Shown: positions 36,313 through 50,789, counted from the stretch's first letter. The stretch: DNA of 64,000 bases from Beaufortia kweichowensis (GCA_019155185.1 CM032794.1:8719988-8783987); one strand, 5' to 3'. The notes: generated by a model from the sequence alone, not told the origin. Numbers and translations: made by a program.

Positions 36313-39300
36313 TGATGGAAAATGTCCCCCAATTAAAACCATTCAGGTTGTTGGTGAAATATTTTAACAAAAAATTATTTTCAGAATTCAACCATTTTTT
36401 TTGGCAAATTATAACAATTACAACAAATTATAAGCTACAAAGTAGCTTCTTTTTGTGAATATTAATGATTTTTTTGTTTTAGGATGTGGCTTCATTCTTG
36501 CTTTTTTAAATAACTGATTTACTTACAAATGTAAAATTGCCACCTTGTAAAAGTTTAATTTTTTTGATAACATCAGGTTGGTGTTTTTGTTACATAAAAA
36601 CATTTAAACAACAAGCCAAATTGTGTAAGATAATAAGACTTCTTTGGGTAAACCTGTTAAATGTGTACTTTAAAAATGCTGTTTTTTCCACTGTCAACTT
36701 GACATCTCCTGGTCATCAAAAAGAAAGTCACATGGACTTAATTAAAGCAACATATGGGTATGTAAATAATGACAGAACTTATGAGAACAAGTACATTTAT
36801 CACTTGTAGGTGAAAATAAGTGAATCTGTGTTTTTCTAACAAATAAAAAATTGTCATATTAATCATTTTGAAAAAAAATGTTTTTTGGAAGATTTATTTA
36901 TATGTGTAAGGTAAAAAGTTAATTACATTTTGATCTACATCTACCTACTTTGCATTGGTTCACATAATTGCATTTGTGCTGTAAATAATAAATGTTATCA
37001 GTAAAGGTCTTGAATCAGTCTCCAAAATGAATGGGCTCTAAAGGATTTATGTTTTGATGCATGCTGCAATTACAATGTGCTTCTGTTTAAATGTTCTGAA
37101 AGCAGATGCTGAATTAAAGTGAGAGGTGGCAAACACTAATCCTTCTAAATTTAATTCATCATCTGCTGTTTTTGTAGTCCGCTACAATGGATTATGGTTC
37201 TGTTCAAGTAGGAAAATCTCAATGGTTAAAAATATAAATTGGCCCATCTTAAATGTAGTCAGATTTGTTGACAAGGGCACGGCAGGGTTTACCTCCATAG
37301 GGTCGGAGAAAACTTTTCCTCCCTTTAAAATCGAGCGCTCCTTCACCTCCCTTTCGAGTCACCGTGCCAATTAGCGATAGGCTGTGGCTCTTTCCTAGGT
37401 CTTTCTGTGTGGATTTGACACGGGCTGCCACTCACTGTGAGTAAACATTAAACAGAGACTTTAGAGAAGATGCAGTGCTCTGTGCCCGTTTCCTCCTGTC
37501 ATCGAAAGGCTCTGTCAAATCTCCTCTACCTTTATGCTATCTTTATGTAAGAGAGAGGCAGGAAAGAGAGCTGCAGAGGAGGAGAATGAAAAGAAAGGCA
37601 GATCAAGGATAGCAGAAAGACCACTCACATGTCTCAAGAGTCATCATTACCACCCTCTCTCCTTTAACACAACACAGACACACAAACTTAACTTCGATTT
37701 GATGTTGCCAAATAACTGCGACTTTTTCCTTTCTGAAGGCACATGTCTATAGCTGCTGTAACTCTGATAGCCATCAAGTTTTGATAGCTGAAATTTTCAT
37801 CTCAGCTCAAATTTGTTAATATAGCACATTTAAAATCAGATTTGACCAAGGAGCTTAAGAATGGAAAAGTAAAAAAAATATTGTTTTCAGCTGAGACTTC
37901 AAGATCTTGACTGAGGGGTTATAAATATATTACGGAAGAATATAAAGGGAAAAGGACTGTATTTGATCATTTAGGAGCAAGTACAGAGAATAAAATGTCG
38001 TAGCTATGAAATGTTAATATACTGCAGGACGACCCCTCAAAAACGAGATATCTTGGTTATAAAAATTCAGTGAGAAAACTTTTCCCTGCTGGTCAGCCCA
38101 CACTAACAGTTAATGCCATTTAACATTCGGCATTTCATGATCCTATGAAAAATTGACTGCACATCTGAATTGAATCCATCATCCTTTTTGTGGACATAAG
38201 CTCTCAAGAGACTTGGTACTTTCATGTCTCCATAACAACGCTAGTATTCATGATCTTACCATATGTTTTATGCTCTGACATTCTGATAAACACAAGATAT
38301 CCCATCTGTGTCCAAATGATACTTCATCAGCATGTAATATGTAGCGTGTTCAATAATCATTGGCTTATTGAGCCAACCATGTTGACAAATAAGCTTTGCG
38401 GTTTATCATTCATGGTGATGTGAATGAAGGTTTATGCAATTTTTTATTTAGGTCGAAGACTGTATGTGAATTCCTGAAGAACATTTTTGAATGTTGAGGT
38501 TCAAGGGTAAAGCTTAGAATTATTCAATAGTTACTGTGTATGAAAACAATACCATTTTCTAGGCTGCGACAATAGTGATTCCTCACAGCGATTGGATTTT
38601 TGAAGACTGTGGGGTGGAAGCAAGGCCTATAAACACCTCGAAGGTCTAATTTTCCCCGAGATGAACCTGACCTTTAATCAAGTCACATCACACAAATGTT
38701 TTGTCTGTGGGCGCATATAAATGTGTGTGTGTGTTTTCTGCAGGAGACTAAGAGAGTCTTGATGGTCTTGTTCAGTGTCCAGCAGGGCTAACCTTGAAAT
38801 GAGCTCAGACATGTCTCAGGGCAAACGAGTGCTTGATATAATTTCAAAGACAGCAGGGAGTTTGGTCATTATCTGAATCGATGGTGACACTTTAGACCGA
38901 GTGAGAAAACAGTGCGCTCATCACTCACCTCTGTGATCTTGGGCTATAACAGCACTACTGTGTGACTGAATATCTTGCTTGTTTTTGTCTAAGCGACCAC
39001 TTTACTGAGAGTAATCTGCATTGTATCACATGCAAAGATAGGACATCTCATTTACATCTATTAAGTTTCCTCTGAATAACTTTGGGAAGTTGTCCAGATA
39101 TTCATACAGAATTTTATTACAATTATTTATTTGTTTTACTATGGAAACACAAGCAAACAAATCACAGACAACTGTTAAGATATGTTTTTAGTGGATTATG
39201 AATGGTTATGACATCTAGTATTAGAATTGTGTGGGTAGCTTGAATGTCAGTTGTCTAAAAACACTGTAATACATAAAGCAGAAAAAGAGCCCAACAAGAC

Positions 39301-39699
39301 TGGCAAATAACAGCTTATCCTATTCAGTGAACATTATATTCAGTGAGCAGCATTATATACTAGAAATAGAAAAAATCTTTCACTCTTTTGCTTTAAAACG
39401 AGACATGGTGTTTTGCAGTTGTGCATCGCTGTCATTTTAAGACTCTGTTGTAAGACTGCTTAAGTGCACCACATTTTGTTCAAAATAAATCACAGGCATG
39501 TTTTGAGATGAAATTATAGTAAGGTATTTTGTTTTCATAAGATTCAAAAGCCACAATAACAAAGAAAGTTAAACTCCCATTTGTGCTTTCCTGTATCAAA
39601 CAAAATTTTCCCCCAGTCATGGTCTCTCCGTGTTCAGACAAAGTAAAACAAGACAAAGCTATTAGTTCCATGTTTACCCTGATTGTTGCATAAGTGTGT
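36313..39699. other. Noncoding sequence
   Basis: No gene was recognised. A GC-richer segment around 37260-37440 and the purine-rich 37540-37620 are not identifiable. The remainder is AT-rich desert. Confidence 0.45.
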
Positions 39700-39990
39700 G
39701 TTTGGCCTTGTCAGATTGAAACATCCATCATACATTACACGCGGGCCGCTTCCCAGGGCGATGGCGAGCCATACGCATGACGTGTCTGGATGTGAACCAG
39801 TGGCTTTCTGTGACCCCTTCATCATCGAAGCTTACATATCCGGACAGAGTTAAGCATTCCAGGCCCTGACTGCCATCCAGATGGCCTGGTCCCAGCTGAA
39901 CTCCTCACTGACACTGACCATTATTCTCCTCCTTCATGGTTGAAGGCCTCAGCAATTCATAATGCAAAATGGGGATGTGGATAATTGCTG
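39700..39990. promoter_or_regulatory. Candidate conserved noncoding element with paired E-boxes
   Basis: One of the most GC-rich islands in the desert (for example GCGGGCCGCTTCCCAGGGCG). It contains E-boxes CAGATG at 39878-39883 and CAGCTG at 39893-39898, 15 bp apart start to start, which suits neural or muscle bHLH factors. There is no coding potential and no repeat similarity. The call is by composition and motifs only. Confidence 0.35.
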
Positions 39991-42540
39991 TTGTTACCCA
40001 AGGTTTCGAAATGGAAAATGAAGTAATAATGAGACAGTTATTTTGATATAATGTACCAAAGTGATTTTTTAACCAGTATATACTGCCATTTAATTTTTAG
40101 AATGATTCTAAAGCTTTTTGGAGGCAAAGAGGTACATAGTGATGCCAATCACTAAATACACAGCCTATAGTACATTAATTAATACTTTAATTTACACACA
40201 TTTTGCATGGGGTAACTGTGAACTGTTTATCAATAACATACTTTTTACTGTCATTTTTATCATATTTTTATTTTTGTCGTGATTTTTAACAAGATTAGGT
40301 ATTGCATGTGGTTAAAAGCTTACAGTGCATTAAGTCAATTGAACATGTGCTTAAGCATTAAGAAAATGCTTTAAGTAGTAAAGCACTTTTGCTGATACAG
40401 TATCTGAATAGTTTGGCAATACACTAAGTTTGTTTTAATCAGAGACACTGCATCTCAGTAATGAAACATTTAGCCATCCACATAGTGCTGACGTACATGA
40501 TAAGTAGAAATGGATGGTCGTACATCATTTCATCACATAAGAGTAAGACTCCAAATCTCATGGAATCAGCAGATGCCGAGAGAATGACTGTTTTGTGATG
40601 AGAGAAATCGCTGGTACAGCCCTGATTCAGTGACTCGTGCGTTCAAAAGACCTTTTCATTCCTAATATTAATCTTCCTCCCCAATGTGGCCTATCAATTC
40701 AATCACTGCAGAAAAAGTCCCTCTTGCTGTGTTTAATCAAGACATTAGGTCTCAATTTTTGTTCATTTCTGCAGCCCAATCATTTCTATTCTCTCGGTTA
40801 AACCTTAGCAGATACGTCTGAATGACAATATAGAGTGATAAAATGAATTTTAGCCTTCTTTCATTTTTCACATTTCCAATTACTTTAATACTTTTTCCTC
40901 GGCTGATCCATTAGAGAAATCAAATACAGTAGCCAGTGATAATATAAGGTATTGCTATAATACCGAAGGAGACAAGCTTGTATAGACCATTATTGCTTAA
41001 AAGCACAATAGTACTGTATTTTCATACAGAATAAAATGGCCCTTTAGTCATGGTGCATTAATGGACCAGTTATGTGAAAGCAGTGTTTCTGAAAATGTGT
41101 CCTGAGTCGGCATTCAATGATAAGTTCAAATGCACTGAAAGATTCAATGCAGTGAATCAAAGAGGCAATCAAATGGAAGGACAGAAAATTATTATCCATA
41201 ATGACTGTTCATTTGGTTGACAGGTGATGCCTGCTTCACGTCACAGAATTTGCCATTAAATTCACTGAACTTTTTTAATTACCTTTAGCGTTATTATATT
41301 TTCTTGAAGGAGTATTCTTTAAGTAAGAATGTATTATTGTTTAAGCAATATTACAAGAGTAGAGTGCCATATGCATAATTTTGCTAACTACAGTCTCCTG
41401 TTCTGCCATGGAGAGATCAAAAACAAAACCTCAGACAGATGTTTGAAGTTCTCCTCATTTCCATCCATTAGTCATTAAAATGTCTGTAATGAAACAGAAT
41501 TAATAAAGCAGTAGGGTCGTATGAAGATACTCCATGCGAGACTAATGACTTGCTAGAGTCACTTGCAATATAATGATTAAATATGTAATATTATACACCC
41601 TTCTCCTACTATCTAAACATTAAGATGTTTATTTCTGAGAAGTGCATAGTGAAGTGGTTAATATATTATCATTTCTATCACATCTTAATGGGTTTTCTTT
41701 GCCATTACTGATGAAAGAGAAGTCACAATATGGAACGATATGAAGAAACATGCAGCATCTTGCGCTTTGGTTTATGCAAATTTGCGATTTGTACATTTCA
41801 GACCCTCATCTGTATTGGAAATTTTCTTCAAACAAAATCAAACACTTGTCCACTTATCACAATAAAGTGACTGCATTCATCTAAAAGTCATTTGTCCTTT
41901 GGAAGTACATTATCACGGTTGAGCAACAAGTGCTGTGTTTGTGTGGATAATGTGTGCTTAATTGGTTTTAACAGAGAAGAGCAAGTGCATTTCCACGCAT
42001 TAAAATTCAATAGGCAATTTCACACTGCTGGATGACCAAATATTATAGCAGTACACTGAGATGTCTCTTTTATAAGCCTTTGGTAATAAAAAAAATACAA
42101 AACACAAAGAATTACTAGAAATTGAGGAAAACACAAAATTTGGTCCAATCAGTTAAATTCAAAATAATACACACCATTCTGCTTTCATTAATAAATTGCC
42201 TAACTTGCTAGAATTTTTTTAGCCACATACAAGATTTTATAATTCCATGATATCCATTATATCTTTTTTATTTATTTTCCATGACAGCACAAGAGCTTTA
42301 GCATGAAAGCTCATTTCGGTTCAGTCTGGAGTTGTGCCTACAGGCTGTCCTAATCATTCAGGTCTTTTTGGAGAGAGATTGTTATTGATCTGTTTTTCCA
42401 AAACAACAGCAGAACAGAGATGTGGTACGGTCTGTCAGATTAGAAGCTTGGAACGCTGATGTGAACATAGATGAACAAAGACTTTCCTGCATGGACATAT
42501 TCAGTGACGGTTCGAAAGAAGACTGTGAAGACTTCTTTGA
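39991..42540. promoter_or_regulatory. Series of unique candidate regulatory segments
   Basis: Repeat-poor sequence with several information-rich stretches: about 40630-40810, 41040-41280, 41390-41560 and 41690-41830. The last contains CTTTGGTTTATGCAAAT, a Sox-like half followed by a perfect POU octamer ATGCAAAT at 41774-41781. No genes are visible. Boundaries are approximate and based on texture. Confidence 0.3.
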
Positions 42541-45259
42541 AAATAACGCTTAATTTAAGCACTTATTTATGTTTGTTTTAATCGGTTAATCTTGTATACA
42601 TTTTATATCAGACCCCCAGGAAAACTTCTTCACAGACCACTAATTTACTATATACATTACATGGACATTGGACTATTGCATTAAAATTATATCAGATTTT
42701 TTTTATCTTTGATATAATGAAACATTGTTTACTGTACAAAAAGAGAAGGGTTTAGCATGGATAGAAGCCATGTCTTGTTAGTCACAGTTGGCTGAAATTA
42801 CAGTGTGGGTCTCACAGCGGGAAACACAACATTTGCCTGACATCAGCTCCAGTCATCTCTGCTTTGCTGTCATTTTTGTCCGAATAAAGCTCAGACCTCT
42901 GTGTCTGTATATTGTGCTGGCCTGGGAGCACATCAAAGTAAAGGGAATTTAAAACAACTTGAATAAGAAGCACAGAGAAAAATAAACATTATGAGTTTCA
43001 TCTAATAACATAATGAGACTTAATAAATTTTAAAATATAGACAATAACATTACTTTCTTGCAGTTTCAAGACATTTTATCTGTTTTTAAATTAAGACATA
43101 AGATTTTGAAACCTTAATTGTGACTATATGCATACACTGGCTGTATCATTATTTTATAGCACACATATTTCTTCATAATTTGATGAACTTGCTTTTCTAA
43201 TGCTGTTAGGGATTTAATTGCCACTATTAAATATTCTCTGGAAAAAAAAGAAATAATGTAATATTTCTCTGTAATTTAATTTATCCTTAAAGCTTGAATA
43301 ATGAGCTTTTAACAAAAATTATTTTTGATACACTGAACATGCATGTAACTTACCCTTATCAATCGACTTTAGTTTTTGTTAGTATGCTAAATCGGACGTT
43401 ATTCAGCTGTGATCTCATGGAGCAGATGGACACTATGGTACAACGATGTGACCTCCAGTCATGGAGAGAGTAAGCACTCGGCTGACAGCAGACTAAAGCT
43501 TAGATTAACTGCTGCTGCTAAAGCTTCTGTAATGCTGTGGACTTCACATGGTCAGAACTACAGACAGACAGGTTAAGCAGACTATGTTAAACAGCCTCAG
43601 ATTATTTTTTTTGTTTTTAAAGAGAAAAAGCAAAAGCAAATGCAAATAAAATAATAAATAAAGAGACATTTTTCCAGCTTATCATGTTGAAATACACAAA
43701 TGCACAGAAAAAAAGGCTACTGTAGCCAGACATCTAAGATCTTATTTATTTCTTGAAGACTTCAGAGTGCAACAGAATGTCACGGAAGCAACACACAGAA
43801 AAAACCGTCTTAGATTTCAGTTACTCTGTTTCTAACCGCATTTACGCGTATCCTCCATCCGTGACAGTCCGCCTTCATAATAGAGCAGAAGCCGCTGCAC
43901 TGTGTCTCTTTTTGATTTGCTTTATCTTTCCTCATTCATTCGCATGCACTGAAAGAGCCATTATTCTTTGAAATATAAATGTCTGTGTAGAAAACAGGGG
44001 AATGTGAATTTGATTAGAATACATTTCTGAAAGAGGCCAGTGGATGGAAAGGCCTGCGTGAGGCTGCCAAATATTTTCAGTGCCACCCCGGATATCAGTG
44101 CCAACTCTGTGCTGCGCAAAATGTGCTGCACGGCATCCAAAAAAGATGTTGCTGGGCTTTCATCACAACCCACCAGCTTATGCAGCTCATTTTACCTCAT
44201 CTATAACATCTATAAAGCATTAGCTTCTCCATTATTTTAAACTTTCTATACTTTGCCACACTAAACCAGAAATGAGATCCAGTTCAAGAACTCATTAAAC
44301 ATGCATTCCTATAGTTGTCACCGTACAATTCTTACATTACATCCTTTAATAGGGCACAGATGTTTAATTGGTCTTTTAAATGTTCACATGTGTACAGCTG
44401 AGGAGATGGATGATGGAATTATCATCTTACTTATCCAAGGAAAGACAAGGTTTGCTTTTAAAATTTGAGCTTAGATCAGTCATACTGATGAGACCTTGCG
44501 TCTTTGTAGACATCACATTACTCAGATACTGCCACTCTATCATTATCAAAGCAGTTCTCATTCACAGTGATAAAAATCATCCATATCCATCATATTGCAC
44601 TATTTCAAATATATTTTTCTCTTTATTCTATTGTGTTTGTTTGTAAATTCTCCAGATTATATCTTAATCTTTTTTTAAACATTAGCTATTTTTACTTCTA
44701 CTTTTATCATAGTATATTTGTATTGCAAATACTGTGTATGGTTGTGTATATGACTGTTTAGTACTTTGAGGAATATGCAAAAAGCAGTAATGATGTCAAC
44801 AGCAGTAGTTATTAGTGACTTACAGTACAAATGCTGTAGATGTTTCTATAGAAAGTGGAATTAACAGCGGATCTACTGTTTGTGAGCATGGGCTTAAAAC
44901 CTGCCTCCTCAGAGTAAACCACATCCATTATTAATGTATTTACTTGAAGATCACATATTTTTCTCAATAGAAAGTTTTGTGTGTTTCTACAAAGCTGCAA
45001 GAAAGACTTGAGAAATCCAATCAGATGCACAAACTTGGCAATTGAAAGAGCATATGTGATCAAGCAAGACAGCAATGATGTTCACAGCATCATTCATCAG
45101 TGTGAAAAACATACGCAAAGGGGGAGAAAACTCCAAGTGCTCTCTGTTTGTTTCAACTTTCATCAGTTATTGCCAACTGCACCAGTGTTCTCAAGGTTGA
45201 AACAAGCTAGTCTCGGTTGTTATAATCAACAGATGTTTGTTTCTCCTAATTGCCTTCTT
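42541..45259. other. Noncoding sequence
   Basis: No gene was recognised. About 43980-44230 is a unique segment with overlapping uninterpretable open frames on both strands. Confidence 0.4.
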
Positions 45260-45690
45260 TCTGTTATCTCTTTCAGCTCAACAGGATTGAGGGGACAGGC
45301 AGTAGGTTTGCAGCGTGCCGTTTATTATTACAGCTTTGGTTCCCCTGCAGATGACCTCCCACTGAGAAGGCGAGACAGTGGATAGAGGAGCTAAAAGGAG
45401 ATCTAGCCTAGTTTGTCGCTTTGTTTACTTCACAGATTTTTTCTTTACCTGTCAGGCTGCCTTTGCCTGCAGTCAGAATGTGGCTGGGCGGTGGGCCTGA
45501 GATTTACTGCTGCAAATGGCCTTGGAGATTTAATTTACATCGGTTAATGAAAATATCTCAGCTCTTTGTCAGCCCTCGATAAACATCAGACAGGAGATCT
45601 AAGCAGCCTTGTTGTTCAAAGCTGATCCTGTCAAGGCAAAGCTCCAGGACACACAGACAATGGCCTGATGTTGAGCCCCGTGACAAGGAC
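45260..45690. promoter_or_regulatory. Candidate conserved noncoding element
   Basis: Long unique GC-balanced island (about 430 bp) without repeats. It includes GTTTGTCGCTTTGTTTACTTC (forkhead-like GTTTAC within it) and TTTAATTTACATCGG. An open frame on plus ends inside it (to 45385) but shows no recognisable domain. Confidence 0.3.
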
Positions 45691-47459
45691 TGCAAAATCT
45701 CAAAATTCAAAGCTTTCTTTCACACACAAAGCATTTGCGTTATATTAAGACATGAATCTACACAAATATGCTGTGTGTGTCATGTGACAAAATCATTCTA
45801 GACCAAGTTGTAGTTATGTTTTTATTCAAAGTAACTTTTTTAATTTCATTATGCTTTTCTGGGAATTAATTCCATGGATGATATGTGCATGACAACTTAT
45901 AACAGAGGCAATAAGAAAAAATATTTTTGTCCAAAACAAAAACGTAGCATGTAATTCAACCCAATAAGCTTGTTCGTTGTTTATTTTGGGCTGAATTAAG
46001 AAAAGGGAAAATGTAGTTCAAGTGCCTTCTCATGTTCTACCCTTTCACCACTAAGGACAGGTAAAAGAGATGAAAATGGACAACACTACAGTGTAGCTGT
46101 CAAAAGGCTTTTAGACCCCAGCTCAAACAATTATGTTGGCTGCAGATATATCTCTGAGAACCTGACATGACTTCAAACTACTCAGATTGGACGTGGCATT
46201 TATCTGTGACTGTCTTTTGTGGATGTCCTAGGTACATAGGAGAGATATTTTCTGAAATTTCATTCGTCCAGAGGTCATTCATGCCATTGCAAAACTTCTT
46301 TACCAATCAGTCTGCCTGATTCTCTGAAATACAGTCAGTCAACATTTTTGAAAATGTGAAAAACACAAAATATACATTATAAACATTCAATATTTTATTT
46401 AAATAGTTTGGAGTAAATGACCGTCTACTTGCTACCAGGTACAATTATCAAAAAAAAAAATTGTTGCCAAAGTGTCCCTGTCCTTAACAACACAAAAAAT
46501 ACAATAAATAAAGAACATATTTCTAGTCAGAATATTGATAAAGCTCTTTTTTTGAGCATACATTAGATACAAAAATATCAAATAAATATCAACAAAGTAA
46601 GTTAATAGTGTTGTATAGTTAATAGTTTAACTATACATTTGTGTTTACATTATTTTGATAATTTTACTTATAATATATAATATTTAAATATTATATAAAT
46701 ATAAATAATTTTCATGTCATATATTTTCTTATCTACTATTATATACCTGTTTATTAACCTATACACCAAGATTAGCTCTAAAAATGTCAAAATAATATAT
46801 GTAGATTTTTTTATACAGTATATGTATCCAAGCAGCAAAGTTGCAGCAAAATCTGATAAACGGAGAACAAGTCCATCTGCCTCAGACAGAACTTTGGTTC
46901 CCCTATGAGACTTTATGGGTCTCTGTCTTTTCTCCTGAGACCTCTGTGGTGATTGGGGTGAGCGCCTGGTCATCATGAGCAAACGCACCAACCATCTGTA
47001 TCACACACTCAAAACACTTATTCCCTCAAAACTTTCTCTCAGGTCAACAGAGAGAAAAAAGATGAAGTGTAAATCTTAACCCGAGCCACAGAACCTAATT
47101 ATCTCATATTTCTATGAGACATTTCTAAAGAGGAATTACTATTATATCTGTAATAAAATCCCTCCCTTTTAAATACGTAAGAGAATGAAATACATAGGAA
47201 AAAAGCACACTCACATTAGACTCTGAGTGACAAGCCAGTTTTTGTTTGTATGGTTTTAATGGGGAGGTCTAGCTTCTTTTTACAAAGTGAGATTGACAGA
47301 AACCTTTTGGGCAAGATGAAGCGATAGCATTTACAGAAATGTTGGGTTTTGTATGACTTGTTATTTGACACTTGCTGTCATTGCAGATGATGTGTTTATT
47401 TCTCTGATAATAAGACTGTGATTTGGGGATTCTGGCATGTGATTAAAGTAACCTTTGGA
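45691..47459. other. AT-rich noncoding sequence
   Basis: Nothing recognised. Very AT-rich around 46640-46720 with TATAATATTTAAATATTATATA-type words. Confidence 0.45.
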
Positions 47460-47690
47460 TATTTAAATGACAATTGCTGAACTGCAGGCTGATCACACAC
47501 TTAGAGGAGTATCGAAACCTGCCTATTGTGGTTCAAGCTGACAGCAGGTTGTAGCATGGTAACCGAGTGCTATTGCCATGGTGATAAATAAACCTGATAA
47601 ATCTATTTGGACGGTGGAAAGGCAGCTGCAGACTTCGCGTGGCTTGTGTATTGTAAATCGCATTAAGGCAGTTTCAGATAAAGATGAGAG
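47460..47690. promoter_or_regulatory. Candidate element with two RFX-like X-boxes
   Basis: Contains GTTGTAGCATGGTAAC at 47548-47563 (an X-box-like arrangement with 2 extra bases) and ATTGCCATGGTGAT at 47572-47585 (close to the RFX consensus GTTGCCATGGCAAC). They lie 24 bp apart within a unique GC-balanced island. No coding potential. RFX binding is inferred. Confidence 0.35.
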
Positions 47691-47988
47691 GTGCCAGGTT
47701 GTTGTCATTCAAAATATCAGTTTTCTTCACTAAAAAACATATCAAACATGATGTGAGATATCAAATTATAATGTCTTTAATAGTGTTTTTATCAATTTTC
47801 TTTCACATTTGGTTTAATATTTTTATATTGAAAGGCAGTTTATCAATCCGAACAAAAACCAGCAAAACAATCTGCAATCAACAAAACAAATATACTCATT
47901 TTAATGAAGACAGTGTTTAGACATCTGAAGGGTGGCACATTTTAGTGGCAGATTCTGATGATGTAAACAAGACAGTATAGGGAGACAA
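47691..47988. other. AT-rich noncoding sequence
   Basis: No recognisable feature. Confidence 0.45.
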
Positions 47989-48128
47989 TTTTGTCACTAG
48001 GGCAGTACCCTTTCAAAAAAGTACACATTTGCACCTAAAAAGTGCATAATAGTAACTCAAAGGTACATATCTGTACCTAATGGTACATATTAAAACTTTT
48101 TTAAAAGGGTACTGCCCCAGTAGCAAAA
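47989..48128. mobile_element. 140-bp foldback MITE
   Basis: The ends form a roughly 35-bp imperfect inverted repeat. The left end contains GGGCAGTACCCTTT (48000-48013) and the right end contains AAAGGGTACTGCCC (48104-48117), with matching flanks TTTTGTCACTA and, inverted, TTTTGCTACTG. The interior is made of GTACC/GGTAC words (GTACACATTTGCACC, AGGTACATATCTGTACCT). This layout is a familiar nonautonomous palindromic element in fish genomes. Superfamily not determined. Confidence 0.75.
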
Positions 48129-50789
48129 GGTACAAATTTTGATGTTGGAAAATCCCACCTTTAAACCAATCCCTGACATAATTTATGATACAAATATTGT
48201 CATATTTTATTGAAGATTTGCAGTACGTTAACCAAAACACCATTTCTTCATTTTAGCAGTCTATTACCAAGACAGAAAAAAGCTGCCAGGAGGTGCTGCC
48301 AGGATGCAAGAGATGGAAGAGTGGATTAACCTGCCTAACAGGGCTTTGCTGTGGGGCAGTTGCCTCACACATCCTCTCACACATGCTCTCCACTGCACGT
48401 CAAGCATTCATGGCACTTTCATGGCATTGTGCCTGCCACTCTCATTGAAAATATGAAATGATGTCCTTGTGCGTATGTGTTTCTAAGCAGCCCCGTGTGT
48501 TATAATTCCCTTCACACCACAGATTGTGTTTCCTGTCCATCAGATTACACCAAATGATAAATAAAAAAAAACATACTTTGCAATAGAAAAAATGCTGCAA
48601 GCAAAATGCAGTAAACAGAAAATACAGCAGGTATAGTGGTACATGATGTACTCCTTCATATTCTTTATTATAATGGTGATGCTGCTGTCATGTAAGATTT
48701 TCCTAATTTTATCAGTTTGTACAAGATGTCTAAAACAGACAAGATGCAGCTGGAGGTACAAGCAGCCAGAGCGATAGACATTGTCGTATAAATCAGCCAC
48801 CTCTCCAAATGACCCTAAACAAGTGTCCTTCTATTGATTTTCTCCCTGAAAATTTAATCAGATTGTTGCCAAGATTGGAAAAGGACAAAACCCCCTGTTT
48901 AACCCCATTGTTGTATCCTTCAGCAATCATTCCATCTTCTTTATCTTCACAGGAATTCCACTGACTCCAATTAAGAAAATATATGAATATGAAGGCATAT
49001 ATAATTTTCTACACAGAAACATTAATTATGTTAATTTTTATATTACTTTTTATAAATGTATCAACAAGAGCAAAGCTTTTCCTGCATGACATCTTCTATA
49101 TGGTACTAAAATAGTTCACACAGCTATATTAAGCTCCTCTATGCTCTTAATTATGCTCTTTCTCAGTCGCATGCTCTTAAACTTAATTATTTCACTGAAT
49201 AAAGGAGAATTCACTAAACAGACACCAATTTTGAAAAGAAATAATATCGTATTACCTTTTCATACAAGTGCTTAAGGGACCCTTGCACTTTGATGTTGGC
49301 TTGAATTTATATAACTTTACCATTATGTCCAGGCAAGAGGTTATTAAGAAATAAGGAATACTTCATATGTAACTTAATGAAATCTATGTGCTAATATAGC
49401 TGGCCTTAGAATTTGGAATCGTGTCTTATGCAGATATAGTTAACGAATCAAAGAAAAAGCACACTGGATTTGTGCATCTACCCTCCTCTATATTTTAACT
49501 ATAGTGGAATGAAATATTTTCATAACTAGAGAATTGTATTTGAGACTGGATTTCAGGAGATAGAGAAGCCTCGGGCATTTCATATCATTACAGAGAAAAT
49601 AGTTTTCTCCTTATCTGCAGGGCTAAAGCAATTATCTTACCATAGTTTCTCTTCGAGTCATGTTATGTTCGAACAGTGACATAAAAATAAATAAATAATC
49701 CTCTGCTTAAGACATCTCTGAGGTGTCTCAGATCACTTGTCTGTTTTCATGTGGCTTGGACATTCTTCTGCAAATTCCAAAACTGACTTGTGTGTTGATT
49801 ATTGCAGTGTTATTTTCTATATTGCTACATCATTTTATAATATCTGCAGTATGTGCAGCATGCATGAAGAAAAAAGCATGGCAAGTGTCTGCTCTTTAAC
49901 ATATTTATTAATGTATTTTACATTTAGACATAATTGTTTCAAGATTTGGAGAACGCAGAACATAGACAGCTGTATAATCTCAGAACATATACCTGTTCCT
50001 CTAGCGTTGTCACCGTCTCTAGTGGTGAAACACATAATGTCCCTGTGGAGAGAGATTTTAGGGAAAGTCTATGGGGAATCCTCATAGTTCAGAGCTTTTG
50101 AGATAGCTGACATCTTGTCATGTATCCTTCCTACTTTGACTTTTTCTCTGCACACTGAATATTATCTCCTTATCTGAAGGCTGAAACTGGGTAGAAAAAG
50201 AAGCACAGGAAAGATGCCAAATTCAATAACATTATAGCAGATGGCTCATGGGACCACTGCGCCAGATTTCTGTGGTATCCAGCCTGTAGACAATCCTTTT
50301 TGTGTGCAAAATAACACAGCATGTTGAACATCTGCTAAACGCTCCAAAAACAACATAAATGATTGCAATGTAACAGGCCAAGAAAATATCTTATAAGCTC
50401 ATGCTGTTTGTTGTTTCTGTGTTTGACACCTCATGTAAAAAGAGCAAATAAAATTTAGACTGTTCATTACAAAAAGTTGGTGTGTGACTACAAAAAACTT
50501 TGAATATAGTTGGCAGAACATGGCACTGCAAGATCATGGGTTTGATGATGGGGGTTTCATCTTTAATACACATAAGGTCATTTTGGATTACATGGTTTTG
50601 ATTATTTTATGGCACTTCAATCTTCATGACTGAAAAGGTAAAAACATGGAGCAGTTTTTCAAAATTTCTGTTTTAGCTTTCAGGAAAAGAAAGGGTGCAA
50701 AACTAACATATTTTACATTTTTGGGATCAACTAAAAAAGACTACAGATGAACCTTTAGTTATTTAAAAGAAACAAAAAAAACTATTAAT
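48129..50789. other. Noncoding sequence
   Basis: No gene was recognised. About 48280-48540 is a unique GC-balanced island and possible regulatory element. Open frames (for example 49737-50087 on plus) show no domain. Confidence 0.4.

Noticed and set aside
44981..45385. 134-codon open frame on plus
   Set aside because: No domain recognised. A splice-acceptor-like TTTCAG near 45277 is not enough to call an exon.
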